A DNA stretch of 64,000 bases from Diadophis punctatus similis. Its lineage: Eukaryota > Chordata > Lepidosauria > Squamata > Dipsadidae. The position numbers and the translations under genes were made by a program. Shown here piece by piece: positions 32,201 to 42,646 of this stretch. Under the pieces are notes generated by a model. That model was not told the DNA's origin and made no database searches. It worked only from the letters and a program-made list of their open reading frames with translations. Each line of letters opens with the position of its first letter. Positions within the stretch are counted from its first letter, which is position 1. The DNA lies in NCBI GenBank assembly GCA_023053685.1, contig JALIGW010000003.1, forward strand, positions 143,670,508 to 143,734,507, written 5' to 3'.

Positions 32201-35200
32201 TTACATCTTTAAACCATAGTTTTCACAACACTCTTTGTGTTTAATTGCACCTTGCGCTTTAGTGAAATGATCTGCAATATTCTGTTCAGTCATGCAGTAT
32301 TCCAACTTAACCATTTTATTTTGAACACATTGTCTAACATTCAGATATCTCAAATCAGTATGTTTCGACCTTGTTTTCACAGCTAAACTATTAGCCATAC
32401 TAATGGCAGATTGATTGTCTTCATACACAATAAATGGCTCCTGTACAGTAATTCCTATATCCTTTAACAATTGTTTATAATATACCAATTCTGTACACAT
32501 TAATGATAAACTCGAGAATTCTGCTTCCATAGTGGATAAACTAATATGTTGTTGCCTAATAGATTTCCACCCTATTAAAGCATTACCCAACATTACCACT
32601 ATACCTGATGTTGATTTGCGAGTCATTGCATCAGTAGCAAAACTTGCATCAGCATATGCAGTTAACACTAATTCATTTCTCGGTTCTAAATATAAAGAAT
32701 AATGTATTGTGTGCTTTAGGTATCTAAGTATTCGTTTAGCTGCTTGCCAATGCCTTTCATTTGGTTCAGCATTATATCTAGCCAGTTGATTTACGCTATA
32801 AGATATATCTGGTCTAGACCAATTACTCAAATATGAGAGACTACCAATTAGAGACTGATATATCTCCTTATCAAACACAGGACATTTAGTATCACTATTT
32901 GTAAATCCCTGATCCATTGGTGTCTTAGCAGTTTTACAATTCTCCAGGTTATATCTTTTTAACAATTGGCTAATCTTCTTAGCTTGCGAAATTTTGAATC
33001 CTCTATTTGTCTTCATTATATCAAGACCCAAATAATGTTTAATTTCTCCTAAATTTCTAATCTTGAACTTTCTTTGTAATTCAGAAACAATATCATTTGC
33101 TTCTTGTTCAGTCTTTGTTATAATCGCTATATCATCTGTAAATAATAGCAACAGAGAAATCAAACCATCTTTCTCTCTCCTAAATAAACAAGGATCAGCT
33201 ATACCAGCTTTAAAATCCATGGAAACTAATTCTTTTACAATGCATTTATTCCATTCATAACCTGATTGCTTTAAACCATAAAGACTTTTTTTTAATTTCC
33301 AATAATCATTTTTTCCATCATCTTTTAAACCTAATGGCTTTCTCATATAAATGGTATGTTGTAAAGGTGCATGTAGATATGCAGTTTCGACATCTACATG
33401 ATTAATTATGCATTTATTTTTAGCTGCCCAAACTAATGCTCCTCTCAATGTATTTGCTCTCAGACTAGGTGCAAATACCTCATCATAATCCTTATCTGAT
33501 TGAGCAAACCCCTGAGCAACTAATCTTGCTTTATGGGTAACAGTGCCATCCACACCAGTCTTTAATTTATACACCCATCTGCAACCTATTGCACGCTCAC
33601 CTGGTGGTAACTTTACATCTTCATATACCTCAAGATCCTTTAAAGATTTTAATTCCTTATTCATAGCTTCCTGCCAAGATACCTGTTCCTTTGTTGGATA
33701 CAGCTTAAGTTCGTTATAATTAGACGGTTCCACATTAATCTGGCATACAATACTTGCCTGATATCTATCAGGTGGACGTCTCTCCCTAGTCGACCTCCTA
33801 GGCAATTTAGTACAAGTTGTTGGAATTTCCTCTTCCTTTTCCTCCCCTATCGAAGTATCTTCTACATCATCCATAGATGGTTTCTCTATTGAGGATTCTT
33901 TCACTATCCTATCATCAGTACTTCTCTTATCAGAATCATCAGGAAACAATGGATCCTCAACAACAATACTATCTTGTTCCTTGTATTCCTGTTCCAGTTT
34001 ACTCCATCCAACATGCTCAAGGAATTTAGCACTTGCACTACAATATACTCTAGTAGTACCTGGCTCCCAGAATCTAAATGATCTATGATTAGATTCATAC
34101 CCTACAAAACATAATTTCCGTGCTCTGTGTTGTCCCTTTCGCCTTACTTGTGTGGGAATATGCACCCATGCTGGTGCACCAAATGTATGCAAATAACTAA
34201 GATTTGGTTTCCTACCATACCAACGGGTAAATGGCAATTCACCAGTTGTTGCATTCACTACATTGTTCAAAACATGGTTAGCACACATTATAGCTTCACC
34301 CCAGAGTCTTTCTGGTAAACCAGAATCTGAAATCATGGTTCTAGACATAGCCTGTAATGTCTGACCTCTACGTTCAATATGTGCATTATGTTGAGGCCGA
34401 AAAGGAGCAGAACGCTTATGTTCAGTACCAGCTCTCTTTAGCATATCTTCAAATCTCTTATTGGTAAACTCAGTACCATTATCTGTTACTAAACTAACCA
34501 GTTTCTTTTTCATTTTTCGTTCAACAAACCTTAACCAGTTTACAAAATGCTGATATGTTTCTGTTTTTGTTTTCATCAGATAACAGAAACCATATCTAGA
34601 AAAATGATCAACTATGCTCAATATATAACAGGCTCCACCTAAACTGGGTTTCTTAGGTCCAATGAGATCAGCAAATACAACCTCTAATGGTTCCTTGGTT
34701 TTAAATCCATTTAACCTGTTTGCAGGAATTACCTTACTCTTTTCCTGATTGCAAGCATTACAATTTAAATATCTTGCACAAGGTTTTAATTTTATACCAT
34801 TAGATAACTCAACAGTTTTCTTTAAAATTTTGAAATTTAAATGTCCCATATGTCTATGGAGCAAATGAATACATTCGTCATGAGGCTTTCTATTTTCATA
34901 AACTGAATTGGCCTTATTTAATGGACTATCATGGATAATGTATAAGCCATCATGCAATCTTGCAGTAACTCTTTTACCTTGCTTTTCAATTAAACATTTA
35001 TCTCCCTGAAAAGTTACCACAAACCCTGCTTTTACCAATTCTCTCACAGATAGTAAGTTATATATAAGGTTAGGTACATATAACATTGGTAAACTTTCAT
35101 TAATACATGAACAATATGCATTACCTTCTCCAGATACTTTCAATTTCCAGCCATTTGCTAATGATACATGTTGGTTACTTTTAGTCATATTAACAAATCT

Positions 35201-36145
35201 CTCTTTACTTTTAGTTATACACTGAGATGCTCCACTGTCTATTATCCAAATATCATGGCTTACATTTTTATTTGTACTTGATATAGCTACACTAACATCA
35301 TTATAAGCTCTCTGCATATTACTAGCATTCTGCTTTTTACCCATTTTACAGAATCTGGCTATATGACCCTTAGCCCCACAAGAATAACATTTCCTAACAA
35401 TATAGGCAGTTGAAGATTGTGGTTGTTTCTCTCTCTGTGGTTCTTCCTGTGGTTGTTTCTCTCTCAGTTGTTTTCTATCTTGCCTTCTTCTAGACTCTTC
35501 TAACAGTCTTCCTATTATGCCAGTCAATGTCAGTTCATCTCTGGTTAAAACTTCCAGTGAAGACACATAATCATCATAAGAGTCATCCAAAGAAGAAAGA
35601 ATAATATAAACTTGATGCAACTCTGAGAAAATCAGTTCCTTTTCATGTAGCTCTTGTAATGTTCTCTTCATAAACTCCAAATGAGCTAACATGTCACCAC
35701 CTTTTAACAAACGTGCTCTGAACAGTTTACGTGTAAGGTGTATGTGCGCACCAACACTATCTCGAACATAAAGTCTCTTTAAGGTACTCCAACACTTGGC
35801 AGCAGAATCTTCACCATGAATATGGACCAGTTGCTGATCACTCAGTGTCAGTCCAATAATACTAAGAGCCTTTTCATTATCCCGGTTAAAGGCAGCTATT
35901 TTCTTCTTATCTTCATCATTTGTTGGATCCCAAGCTGTTATATCAGGTGGATTATTAACCACAGTCCATAATCCTTCTTTACGCAAAAGTAAGCTGCACT
36001 TCATAGACCAGGAAACATAGTTAGTTCCATCTAACCTGGTTATCAGGGATAAGCTAGTTGACTGTTCTTGTGTCATTGTTAATTTAACAGTAAACCACAA
36101 GTTAGCTGTCTGAGTATGAAACTGAATATTCACACTAACTCTCAA
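32201..36145 (-). CDS. Ty1/copia Gag-Pol polyprotein, intact
   Basis: Single 1,314-codon frame with no stops. The likely start is the Met at 36076 (MTQEQSTSLSLITRL), 24 codons into the frame. Domains in order: Gag (about 25-230); CCHC knuckle CYSCGAKGHIARFC (about 253-266); aspartic protease DSGAS (about 303-307); HHCC integrase zinc motif (HRHMGH ... CNACNQ, about 430-465); integrase core with D493, D555 (VTDNGTEF) and E591 (NAHIERR); integrase C-terminal block (KLCFVGYES); RT from about 820 with D918 (DVETAYLHA) and FTDD at 1002-1005 in place of the usual YVDD; RNase H with AYADAS, STMEAEF, YEDNQSA and SKHTDLRY. Gag and Pol share one frame, as in Drosophila copia. All catalytic residues are present, so activity is plausible. 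The RT variant is the one oddity. Confidence 0.95.
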   Translation of the reverse strand: MRVSVNIQFHTQTANLWFTVKLTMTQEQSTSLSLITRLDGTNYVSWSMKCSLLLRKEGLWTVVNNPPDITAWDPTNDEDKKKIAAFNRDNEKALSIIGLTLSDQQLVHIHGEDSAAKCWSTLKRLYVRDSVGAHIHLTRKLFRARLLKGGDMLAHLEFMKRTLQELHEKELIFSELHQVYIILSSLDDSYDDYVSSLEVLTRDELTLTGIIGRLLEESRRRQDRKQLREKQPQEEPQREKQPQSSTAYIVRKCYSCGAKGHIARFCKMGKKQNASNMQRAYNDVSVAISSTNKNVSHDIWIIDSGASQCITKSKERFVNMTKSNQHVSLANGWKLKVSGEGNAYCSCINESLPMLYVPNLIYNLLSVRELVKAGFVVTFQGDKCLIEKQGKRVTARLHDGLYIIHDSPLNKANSVYENRKPHDECIHLLHRHMGHLNFKILKKTVELSNGIKLKPCARYLNCNACNQEKSKVIPANRLNGFKTKEPLEVVFADLIGPKKPSLGGACYILSIVDHFSRYGFCYLMKTKTETYQHFVNWLRFVERKMKKKLVSLVTDNGTEFTNKRFEDMLKRAGTEHKRSAPFRPQHNAHIERRGQTLQAMSRTMISDSGLPERLWGEAIMCANHVLNNVVNATTGELPFTRWYGRKPNLSYLHTFGAPAWVHIPTQVRRKGQHRARKLCFVGYESNHRSFRFWEPGTTRVYCSASAKFLEHVGWSKLEQEYKEQDSIVVEDPLFPDDSDKRSTDDRIVKESSIEKPSMDDVEDTSIGEEKEEEIPTTCTKLPRRSTRERRPPDRYQASIVCQINVEPSNYNELKLYPTKEQVSWQEAMNKELKSLKDLEVYEDVKLPPGERAIGCRWVYKLKTGVDGTVTHKARLVAQGFAQSDKDYDEVFAPSLRANTLRGALVWAAKNKCIINHVDVETAYLHAPLQHTIYMRKPLGLKDDGKNDYWKLKKSLYGLKQSGYEWNKCIVKELVSMDFKAGIADPCLFRREKDGLISLLLLFTDDIAIITKTEQEANDIVSELQRKFKIRNLGEIKHYLGLDIMKTNRGFKISQAKKISQLLKRYNLENCKTAKTPMDQGFTNSDTKCPVFDKEIYQSLIGSLSYLSNWSRPDISYSVNQLARYNAEPNERHWQAAKRILRYLKHTIHYSLYLEPRNELVLTAYADASFATDAMTRKSTSGIVVMLGNALIGWKSIRQQHISLSTMEAEFSSLSLMCTELVYYKQLLKDIGITVQEPFIVYEDNQSAISMANSLAVKTRSKHTDLRYLNVRQCVQNKMVKLEYCMTEQNIADHFTKAQGAIKHKECCENYGLKM

Positions 36146-36152
36146 TATCTCT

Positions 36153-36166
36153 CTGGGCCCATAACC
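36153..36166 (-). promoter_or_regulatory. copia primer binding site, initiator tRNA-Met anticodon arm
   Basis: The plus strand reads CTGGGCCCATAACC, identical to the anticodon stem-loop (about nucleotides 27-40) of vertebrate initiator tRNA-Met. The minus-strand element is therefore complementary to an internal tRNA segment, two bases after the 5' LTR. Drosophila copia is known to prime with a cut half of this tRNA. Priming here is inferred from the match. Confidence 0.85.
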
Positions 36167-36168
36167 TG

Positions 36169-36646
36169 TGTTAATGTATTAGCAGAGTATTCCTTGTGTT
36201 ACCAAGGTTGTGCATACAGAAACGTTTAGATTGAGATCAGTTGTGAATAAGTACTCAGCCACACACAGATACACTAACTTGAATTAAAGTTTACTTTAAG
36301 AAATAGCATTTTCCTATAAACAGTCCAAAGTCATACACTTAATAGTCATAATAACAATCCAAGTATTATCCAGTACAAATACATTTCAGCTATAATACAT
36401 AACTACAACACAGAGAGAAATGCAGAGCATACATACTCTAGGCCTTGCTCTAATGATAAGCAGAGAACACACACTCTGAGTAGCAGAGACCAAAGACAAA
36501 CAGAGAGGGACTCCCATAGAAATAAGCTGTGAACTCTAGCTCCCTCTTGTGGCAGTCTGCAACACCTAAGCTAAACAGACTTATAGCTGTTAAAAGCTAG
36601 ACATATATTGTTCTATCCAATATTAGTTATGGTCAGAGACCTAACA
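36169..36646 (-). repeat. copia 5' LTR
   Basis: 478 bp, identical by eye to the LTR at 31690-32167. It should hold the element's promoter; I did not find an unambiguous TATA box. Confidence 0.95.
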
Positions 36647-37725
36647 GAACTAACCAAATTTGCAGATGACACCAAGCTGGCAGGAGTAGCAAACACCCCA
36701 GAGGGCAGACTCAAAATCCAGAGGGACCTCGACAGACTTGAACACTGGGCCCAAACCAATAAAATGAAATTTAACACAGAGAAAAGTAAAATTCTGCACC
36801 TAGGCAAGAAGAATCAAAAATACACATACAAACTGGGCGAAACCACACTCAATAGTAATGATTGTGAGAGGGATCTCATAGTCCTGGTAGACAGCCAACT
36901 AAATATGAGCCAGCAATGTGCAGCAGCAGCCAAAAAGGCCAACGCAGTCCTGAGCTGCATAAATAGAGGGATACAATCAAGGACCACAGAGGTACTAGTA
37001 CCACTCTATAAAGCCTTGGTCAGACCACACCTAGAGTACTGCATCCAGTTTTAGTCACCACACTACGAAAAAGACATTGAAACTCTAGAGAAAGTGCAGA
37101 AGAGAGCAACCAGGATGATAAAGGGTCTGGAAAATAAAACATACAAAGAGCGGTTGCAGGAACTGAGCTTGGCCAGTCTAGCGAAGAGAAGGACCAGGGG
37201 TGACACGATAGCAATGTTCCAATACTTGAGGGGATGCCACAGAGAGGAGGGGGTCAGGCTGCTCTCTATGGCACCAGAAAGCCAACAAGGAATAACGGAT
37301 GGAAGCTGACCAAGGAGAGATTCAACCTGGAAGCGAGGAGAAACTTTCTGATGGTGAGAGCGATCAACCAGTGGAACAGCTTGCCAGCAGAGGTTGTGAG
37401 AGCCCCAACACTTGCAACCTTCAAGGAGAGACTGGACTGCCATCTGTCTCAAATGGTGTAGGAACTCCTGCTTGAGCAGGGGGTTGGACTAGATGACCTA
37501 CAAGGTCCCTTCCAACTCTAATAAATCTAAAACCAGTTCGGCCGAAATGGTGCGAACCGGTTGAATCCCACCAGTGGTTTTACCTCATTTTACTGACCTC
37601 GGAAGGATGGAAGGCTGAGTCAACTTTGAGCCTGGTGAGGATCGAACTACCAAACTGCTGGCAGCCAATGGTCAGCAGAAGTACCCTACAGTACTGCATT
37701 CTAACCACTGGTCCATCACAGCTCT

Positions 37726-38477
37726 TAGTGAAAATGACATGGGAATTTCTGAAATTCAATGACCATTATTATGTTCAGTATATGTGGATTACTCACAGCA
37801 CAAATTCGCCTAACATAGAGATTTTGGAAAATTAATCTTTGTATCTATTGGGTTCCATGGGGATAAATTCTAGGCAAATGGCAAAGACATGATGCCTAAT
37901 TTTGACTTTAAAAATTGAACAGTTAAATGTGTGAAACAACCTGTAGCTAAAATGAACATTTTTAAATGACGGAAATATATAAAGGATATAAATATAGATT
38001 TTCTATAATATATGAGAAAGAATAATATTATGCACTACACAATCTTCCAATTGTATTTAAAAACAACTGGAGAACTACATTTGGAGGAAATATTCTGGAT
38101 ATAATTGAGGATCCTTTCTTCTGCATAATTATTTTGGGCTCAGAATTAGTGTGCCTATGGCGGGGCAAATTAAAAATTAGAGAGCCTTTGTGTATAATTA
38201 CACTTTATAGCAATAACCATTCATTTTTGAAATAGAACATTCCGCAATTAGAGGAATCACAATGAAAATAGCGTACATGTCTGATTTGGGTATTCATTGC
38301 AGAAAGAATACTCAGCCTGCATTACAGTACATCCTTAATTTTTTGATGTGGAGAGTGTATAGAGAGCCACTCTATGCCTATACTTATTTGAGAATAATTT
38401 CCACTGCCTAGTGAACCCTAATTCTTCTTCAAAGGGTTTTATAATCCTATAGGTAAATGGATTCTAACTGCCTTCAG
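37726..38477. other. No feature recognised
   Basis: AT-rich unique-looking sequence. Confidence 0.5.
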
Positions 38478-38479
38478 TA

Positions 38480-38849
38480 CAGGTAGTCCTTGATTTTTGA
38501 CCACAATTGAGCCCAAAATTGCTGTTGTTGAATCATTTGTTAAGGGAGTTTTTATGACCTTTCTTGCCATACATGTTAAGTGAATCACTGCAGTTGATAA
38601 GTTAGTAACCTGGTTGTTAAGTGAATCTGGATTTCCCCATTGATATTGCTTGTCAAAAGATTGAAAAGACCTGCCCGGGACACTACAACGGTCATAAGTA
38701 TGAACCAGTGTCCAAGCATCTGAATTTTGATCACATGATCCTGGGGATGCTGGAAAGGTCATAACTGTGAAAAATGGTCATAAGTCACTTTTTTCAGTGC
38801 CATTGTAACTTTGAATGGTCACTAAATGAAGTGTTGTAAGGACTACCTG
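38480..38849. mobile_element. TA-flanked MITE (CAGGTAGTCC family), copy 4
   Basis: It begins CAGGTAGTCCTTGATTTTTG after TA and ends GTAAGGACTACCTG. The interior follows copy 1 closely, including GTTAAGTGAATCTGG. It is 370 bp. The right flank is CA, probably a decayed TA. Confidence 0.85.
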
Positions 38850-39900
38850 CAGATTTTCTTTCTATCCATTTTCCCTATCCTAGAGATCAAATACACATAA
38901 AATGTTCACCAAATTGCTGAACATCCCATCATAGTTTCCCATGACTTTCACTGTGGAGCTGATATCAATTTGGAAATTTGGGTTGTTGGAAATTATATAT
39001 TGAATCTATCAAATATTACATGCAATAATTAGCCAAGTCCAAGGATGAGCATCTACCTGTCAATGCTGTTGATTAATTCTTTGAGTTCATGGAAAATACA
39101 GATACTAAATGGAGCTATTCTCTTTAATCGTTTCTTTTCTTTTCTTTTGCTAACTTTGGGATCATTAGTAATAGCTTAAGAAACAATGAGAAAATTAAAG
39201 AAATATAGTATAAAGAGATAAAAGTGTATTTGTTGAATGTATTTGCCAGTTACATAACTCCTATATCTAACATACTTCAAGGAAAATTGAACTTAAAAAG
39301 AGATTCTAAACTTTGCAGAAATGGCAGGATTCAGGTGGTTTTTTTTAAAGAAATTGCATTATATTATTCTATACACCTCAAGTTATTCAAACATTTTTTA
39401 AAAAATCAATAGAATTTCTCATTATGCATAAAAACATTCTGACATTTAGGTATAGATTAGAATTAATATTTATAAGCTCTGTCAAGCTAATTATGACTCC
39501 ATTTTAAAAACAATTAAACAGAATATGATTAGATGGTGTAATGCAATTTATCTATTCCAGAGAAAATCACAACTACTAAAATGTCTGTTCTATTAAATCT
39601 GCTACTTTATATTCAAACACTTCTTTTCAATATTTCAGATAAACAATTAAAAGATTAGCAATGTAAGTTGGACTTTTCTATTTTGGGCCAAAACAGCCTT
39701 GGATAAAAATAGGTTGCCTAGAGTTACACTGTAATTAAGCAACTTGGAAGATTTCAGATCTGAAATAACCTATTGCTTTTCTGTAATGCAATTTTTTTCT
39801 GATCTGGGAACAGTAATGATATTTTGCAAAATAATATAGGTCAGAAACATCTATGCATTGCTTCAGGCAAATGGAAAGCAATGTCCCCTGCACCAAGATG
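38850..39900. other. No feature recognised
   Basis: AT-rich sequence with short frames only. Confidence 0.5.
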
Positions 39901-39902
39901 CT

Positions 39903-39961
39903 GATGGATGGATGGATGGATGGATGGATGGATGGATGGATGGATGGATGGATGGATGGAT
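39903..39961. repeat. (GATG)n microsatellite
   Basis: About 15 uninterrupted tetramers. Confidence 0.95.
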
Positions 39962-40464
39962 GCCTACTTACAACCATTCATTCAACAATGGTTCATAATT
40001 ACAATCGCCTGGGAAAAAGTTCCTTATACATATTAATTCCCACAATCAAAGAATGAATGGAAAAACTGATGGAGCTTGCAGAGATGGGCAAATTAACTGT
40101 GTTAATCAAAGGAAATAATACATCTAGTTTTGTTACTACTTGGAAACTGCTTCTACACTTTGTGCTCAAGACAGAAGAAAATGAAAGTTTGATTTTGTTG
40201 ATTAGATCAGCCTATTACTATAGAAATGGATAGTGTACTAAGGATATTCAGTAAAAGTAAAAGTACAAAAGTTGAGATTATGCCTTGGTTTTTTTCTACT
40301 GTGTTGAAAAAAGTTGGAAATTAATGCTTTTTTCTTCTTTTTTCCCCTACCCCACACTTTTCTTTTCCCCTTTCCCCTTTCCTATTTCCTTATTATCTTT
40401 ATTCTCATTTGTATTTTATATTACGAATTTAATACAAAAAAATTATGGAAAAAGAAAAAAAGTT

Positions 40465-41407
40465 ACTTAGGACTGATACTTGCACTTACAACCATTGTAT
40501 TGCCCCCACAGTTACGAGATCACAATTAGGGCACTTGGCAGCCAACTCACATTTACAATTGGTTGTAATGGGGTGTATTGGGTGCTCAGGGATGGGTAGC
40601 ACCTCTAGTGTAGGGACATGTCATGTCCTTTTACGGCAGCTCATTTTAGGGCAGCTTTTAGGGTAGCTCGTTCACCTTTGTTCCCCACCTGTCACTCAGC
40701 TCTCACCTGTGGCTCCTAGCAGCTGTAGCATGCGCAGCGGCCACACCCCGGGCAACAGCTTCGACAGGCTGGCCAAACCAGGTTGAGAGTAGCCGTTGGG
40801 TCATCGACCTTCAGTGAGATAGGGACTTGTCCATCCCGAGCATGTGAAGACAGATTCCGGCGGACTGAGCGGATGAAATCTACTAGAATAGGACAACGGT
40901 CATGAAGGCAGTCTCTGCAAGCGATGTGGTACGCTAAGAGCACGGCAAGACACGAAAGACATCCTGGTCAACCACTGTGCCCAGCCCATCTCCAACTGTC
41001 TTGACTCTTGTCCTTCTATTTGGAGCAAGATGGAATCTGGGAAGAGAGAGTGAGGCTGACTATGCACACCTCTCCCTCACTTTAATCCAATTCACGCGCA
41101 AGTCTTGACATCCCCCCCAATTGATAGATGTCAAGGTCCTCTTCAAATACGATGGACGAACATCACAATTGGTTGCAGTGTCATAAGGTCATGGGTTTGC
41201 AATGTGCAACTTTTTTTGCTGATTTCCAGCAAAAAATGCCCACTGAGGAAGCCAGGTGAGACCACATGTCTCACTTAATGACTGCAAGATTCACTTAACG
41301 GGCCCTGCCAAAATTATTGTAAAATTGGGTTCAACTTGACTTATGACTGCAATGACTTAAGCTAGAAATTCTGGTCCCAATTGTGGCATCAGGTCAAAGA
41401 TTACCTG
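40465..41407. mobile_element. TA-flanked MITE (CAGGTAGTCC family), copy 5, split by another insertion
   Basis: The family interior (TTACGAGATCACAATTAGGG; later GACTGCAAGATTCACTTAAC and TTGACTTATGACTGCAATGA) flanks a foreign 600-bp block. Both outer ends are worn, so the limits are approximate. Confidence 0.55.
40570..41165 (-). mobile_element. Unclassified insertion with a long target-like duplication
   Basis: A GC-richer block lies between ACAATTGGTTGTAATG (40553-40568) and ACAATTGGTTGCAGTG (about 41165-41180), a 16-bp near-repeat of the kind left by retroposons. The minus strand has a G-run before TGTCAAGACTTGCGCG, which resembles a polypurine tract followed by an LTR start. I cannot place it in a family. 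Confidence 0.45.
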
Positions 41408-41779
41408 GAGAGAGAAAAAGAGAAAGTGATCCCATTTCTAAGACTCTGTAATCTAACCCTTTTCCATTTCAATAATGAAATGTGAAGAATTTAACTTGCT
41501 GGGCTGCAAGTGACTGTTTATAGCATGAATATTTATTTGTTTGTTTGTTTCTTATAAATAATAATAAGTAACTCCATCCAGAGTTACCCCGCGGTAAGAT
41601 GGGCAGCCAATCAATTGAATAAATTAATATTTCTATATTCAGCAAATGATTTCTTTCTCCAGTAAAAAAATTATGGTACTCATCCAGAAAGAAATGGTTT
41701 AGCATGTATGACGTCTCAGCACTTTTTGTCTACTAGCAGGAAAAAATAATAATAACCTGGAACTACATTTTTAAAAATA

Positions 41780-42266
41780 CCGTATTTTTCGGAGTATAAG
41801 ACGCACCTTTTTCCTCCCTAAAAGTGGCTGAAAATTTGGGTGCGTCTTATACTTCGAATGTAGCTTTTTTTTCCCAGCCCTAACTAGGTGCTAACAGATC
41901 TTCCCAGCTCTTACCTTGCAGGCTTTTTCATTGTTACTCTCTCCAAAGAATGTTTTTTCTGCCCTAAGTCTTTGCAGAATTTTTTTTCATTGCTCTACTT
42001 GCTCTGAATAAGTTTTTTTCTAGCCCTAACTAAGTGCTAACAATCTTCCCAGCTCTTACTGGCTTGCATGCTCTTTCATTGTTACTCTCTCAGAAGAAGG
42101 TTTTTTTAAGTCCTAACCAGGGGATAAAATAATGTGCTGAAGCTGACAAGACTAAGGATGCTAGCCAGATGAATAGCTGGTAGGCAGATTGTTTTCCCCT
42201 ATTTTCCTCCCCAAAAACTAAGGTGCGTCTTATACTCCGGTACGTCTTATACTCCGAAAAATACGG
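41780..42266. mobile_element. TA-flanked MITE (TATAAGACGCACC family), copy E
   Basis: The best-preserved copy. It begins CCGTATTTTTCGGAGTATAA and ends TCCGAAAAATACGG, flanked by TA on both sides (41778-41779 and 42267-42268). It is 487 bp, with the doubled GGTGCGTCTTATACTCCG motif at the right end and a close match to copy B throughout. Confidence 0.93.
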
Positions 42267-42476
42267 TAATCAATTTGACACTATTTTGTATCAGATACTA
42301 AGGCAATCTGTATAATCTGGTATGATTAAAGGTAGATAAAATTGTTACTATAGGTTGAAGTATTTTTAATTCAATGTACTGTATTTTCAGCCACACTTTT
42401 TTTTTAAAAAAGCCATTTGCTTCCATCATGTTTGATCTTTACTTTTGTATCTGTGTTCAAATGTTGACTATATAGA

Positions 42477-42646
<170 letters not shown>

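Larger units (their letters stand above)
31690..36646 (-). mobile_element. Complete Ty1/copia LTR retrotransposon
   Basis: 4,957 bp on the minus strand. Two 478-bp LTRs (31690-32167 and 36169-36646) appear identical when read base by base. The target duplication is GAACT (31685-31689 and 36647-36651). The primer site lies at 36153-36166, a polypurine tract at 32168-32178, and one gag-pol ORF fills the interior (36145-32201). No frameshift, stop or nested insertion is visible. The copia-type order (protease, integrase, RT, RNase H) separates it from Gypsy and retroviruses. It interrupts a CR1 LINE. Confidence 0.97.
31631..37461 (+). pseudogene. CR1 reverse transcriptase C-terminal half, split and frame-damaged
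   Basis: Left of copia the frame reads GPVLFNIFINDLDEGIAGEL (31631-31689). Right of it the catalytic box follows as KFADDTKLAGVAN, then [69 protein letters not shown] and WNSLPAEVVRAPTL. This is the RT palm/thumb and C-terminal region of CR1. Damage beyond the copia insertion is a stop at 37053-37055 (a Trp position in relatives) and a frame change near 37300. The endonuclease and N-terminal RT are missing. Non-functional. Confidence 0.88.
31630..37530 (+). mobile_element. CR1 LINE, 3' half, split by the copia element
   Basis: 5'-truncated CR1 starting at about 31630 inside the RT domain. It is interrupted at 31689/36652 by copia with the duplication GAACT. It ends in the family 3' sequence GGGTTGGACTAGATGACC and CAAGGTCCCTTCCAACTC at about 37470-37520. 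No target duplication is expected for CR1. Confidence 0.9.
30140..37576. mobile_element. Non-autonomous hAT element carrying a GPT2-like fragment, split by CR1
   Basis: It begins CAGTAGTGGGATTCAAATAA and ends GGTTGAATCCCACCAGTG. The flanking 8-mers GTTTTATC (30132-30139) and GTTTTACC (37577-37584) match at 7 of 8. The interior shares the GTGACTGGGTGGGCATGGCC block with the hAT at 11.1 kb. Its own sequence is 30140 to about 31629 and about 37530-37576; the rest is a later CR1 insertion with copia inside. A GC-rich segment from about 30300 includes the aminotransferase-like coding fragment. Confidence 0.75.
30020..37725 (-). mobile_element. tRNA-derived SINE split by a hAT element
   Basis: The 3' portion lies at about 30020-30139 and the 5' portion at 37577-37725, both minus strand. 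The 5' part shows GACCAGTGGTTAGAATGCAG, B-box-like GTAGTTCGATCC, then GTTGACTCAGCCTTCCATCC and TAAAATGAGG, as in the copy at 17.35-17.7 kb. The break lies at the hAT target duplication GTTTTATC/GTTTTACC. This is the outermost layer of a four-level nest. Confidence 0.75.

Noticed and set aside
36153..36166. A tRNA-Met gene fragment beside the copia LTR
   Set aside because: The match is limited to the primer-length anticodon arm and lies exactly at the LTR junction, which fits a primer binding site.
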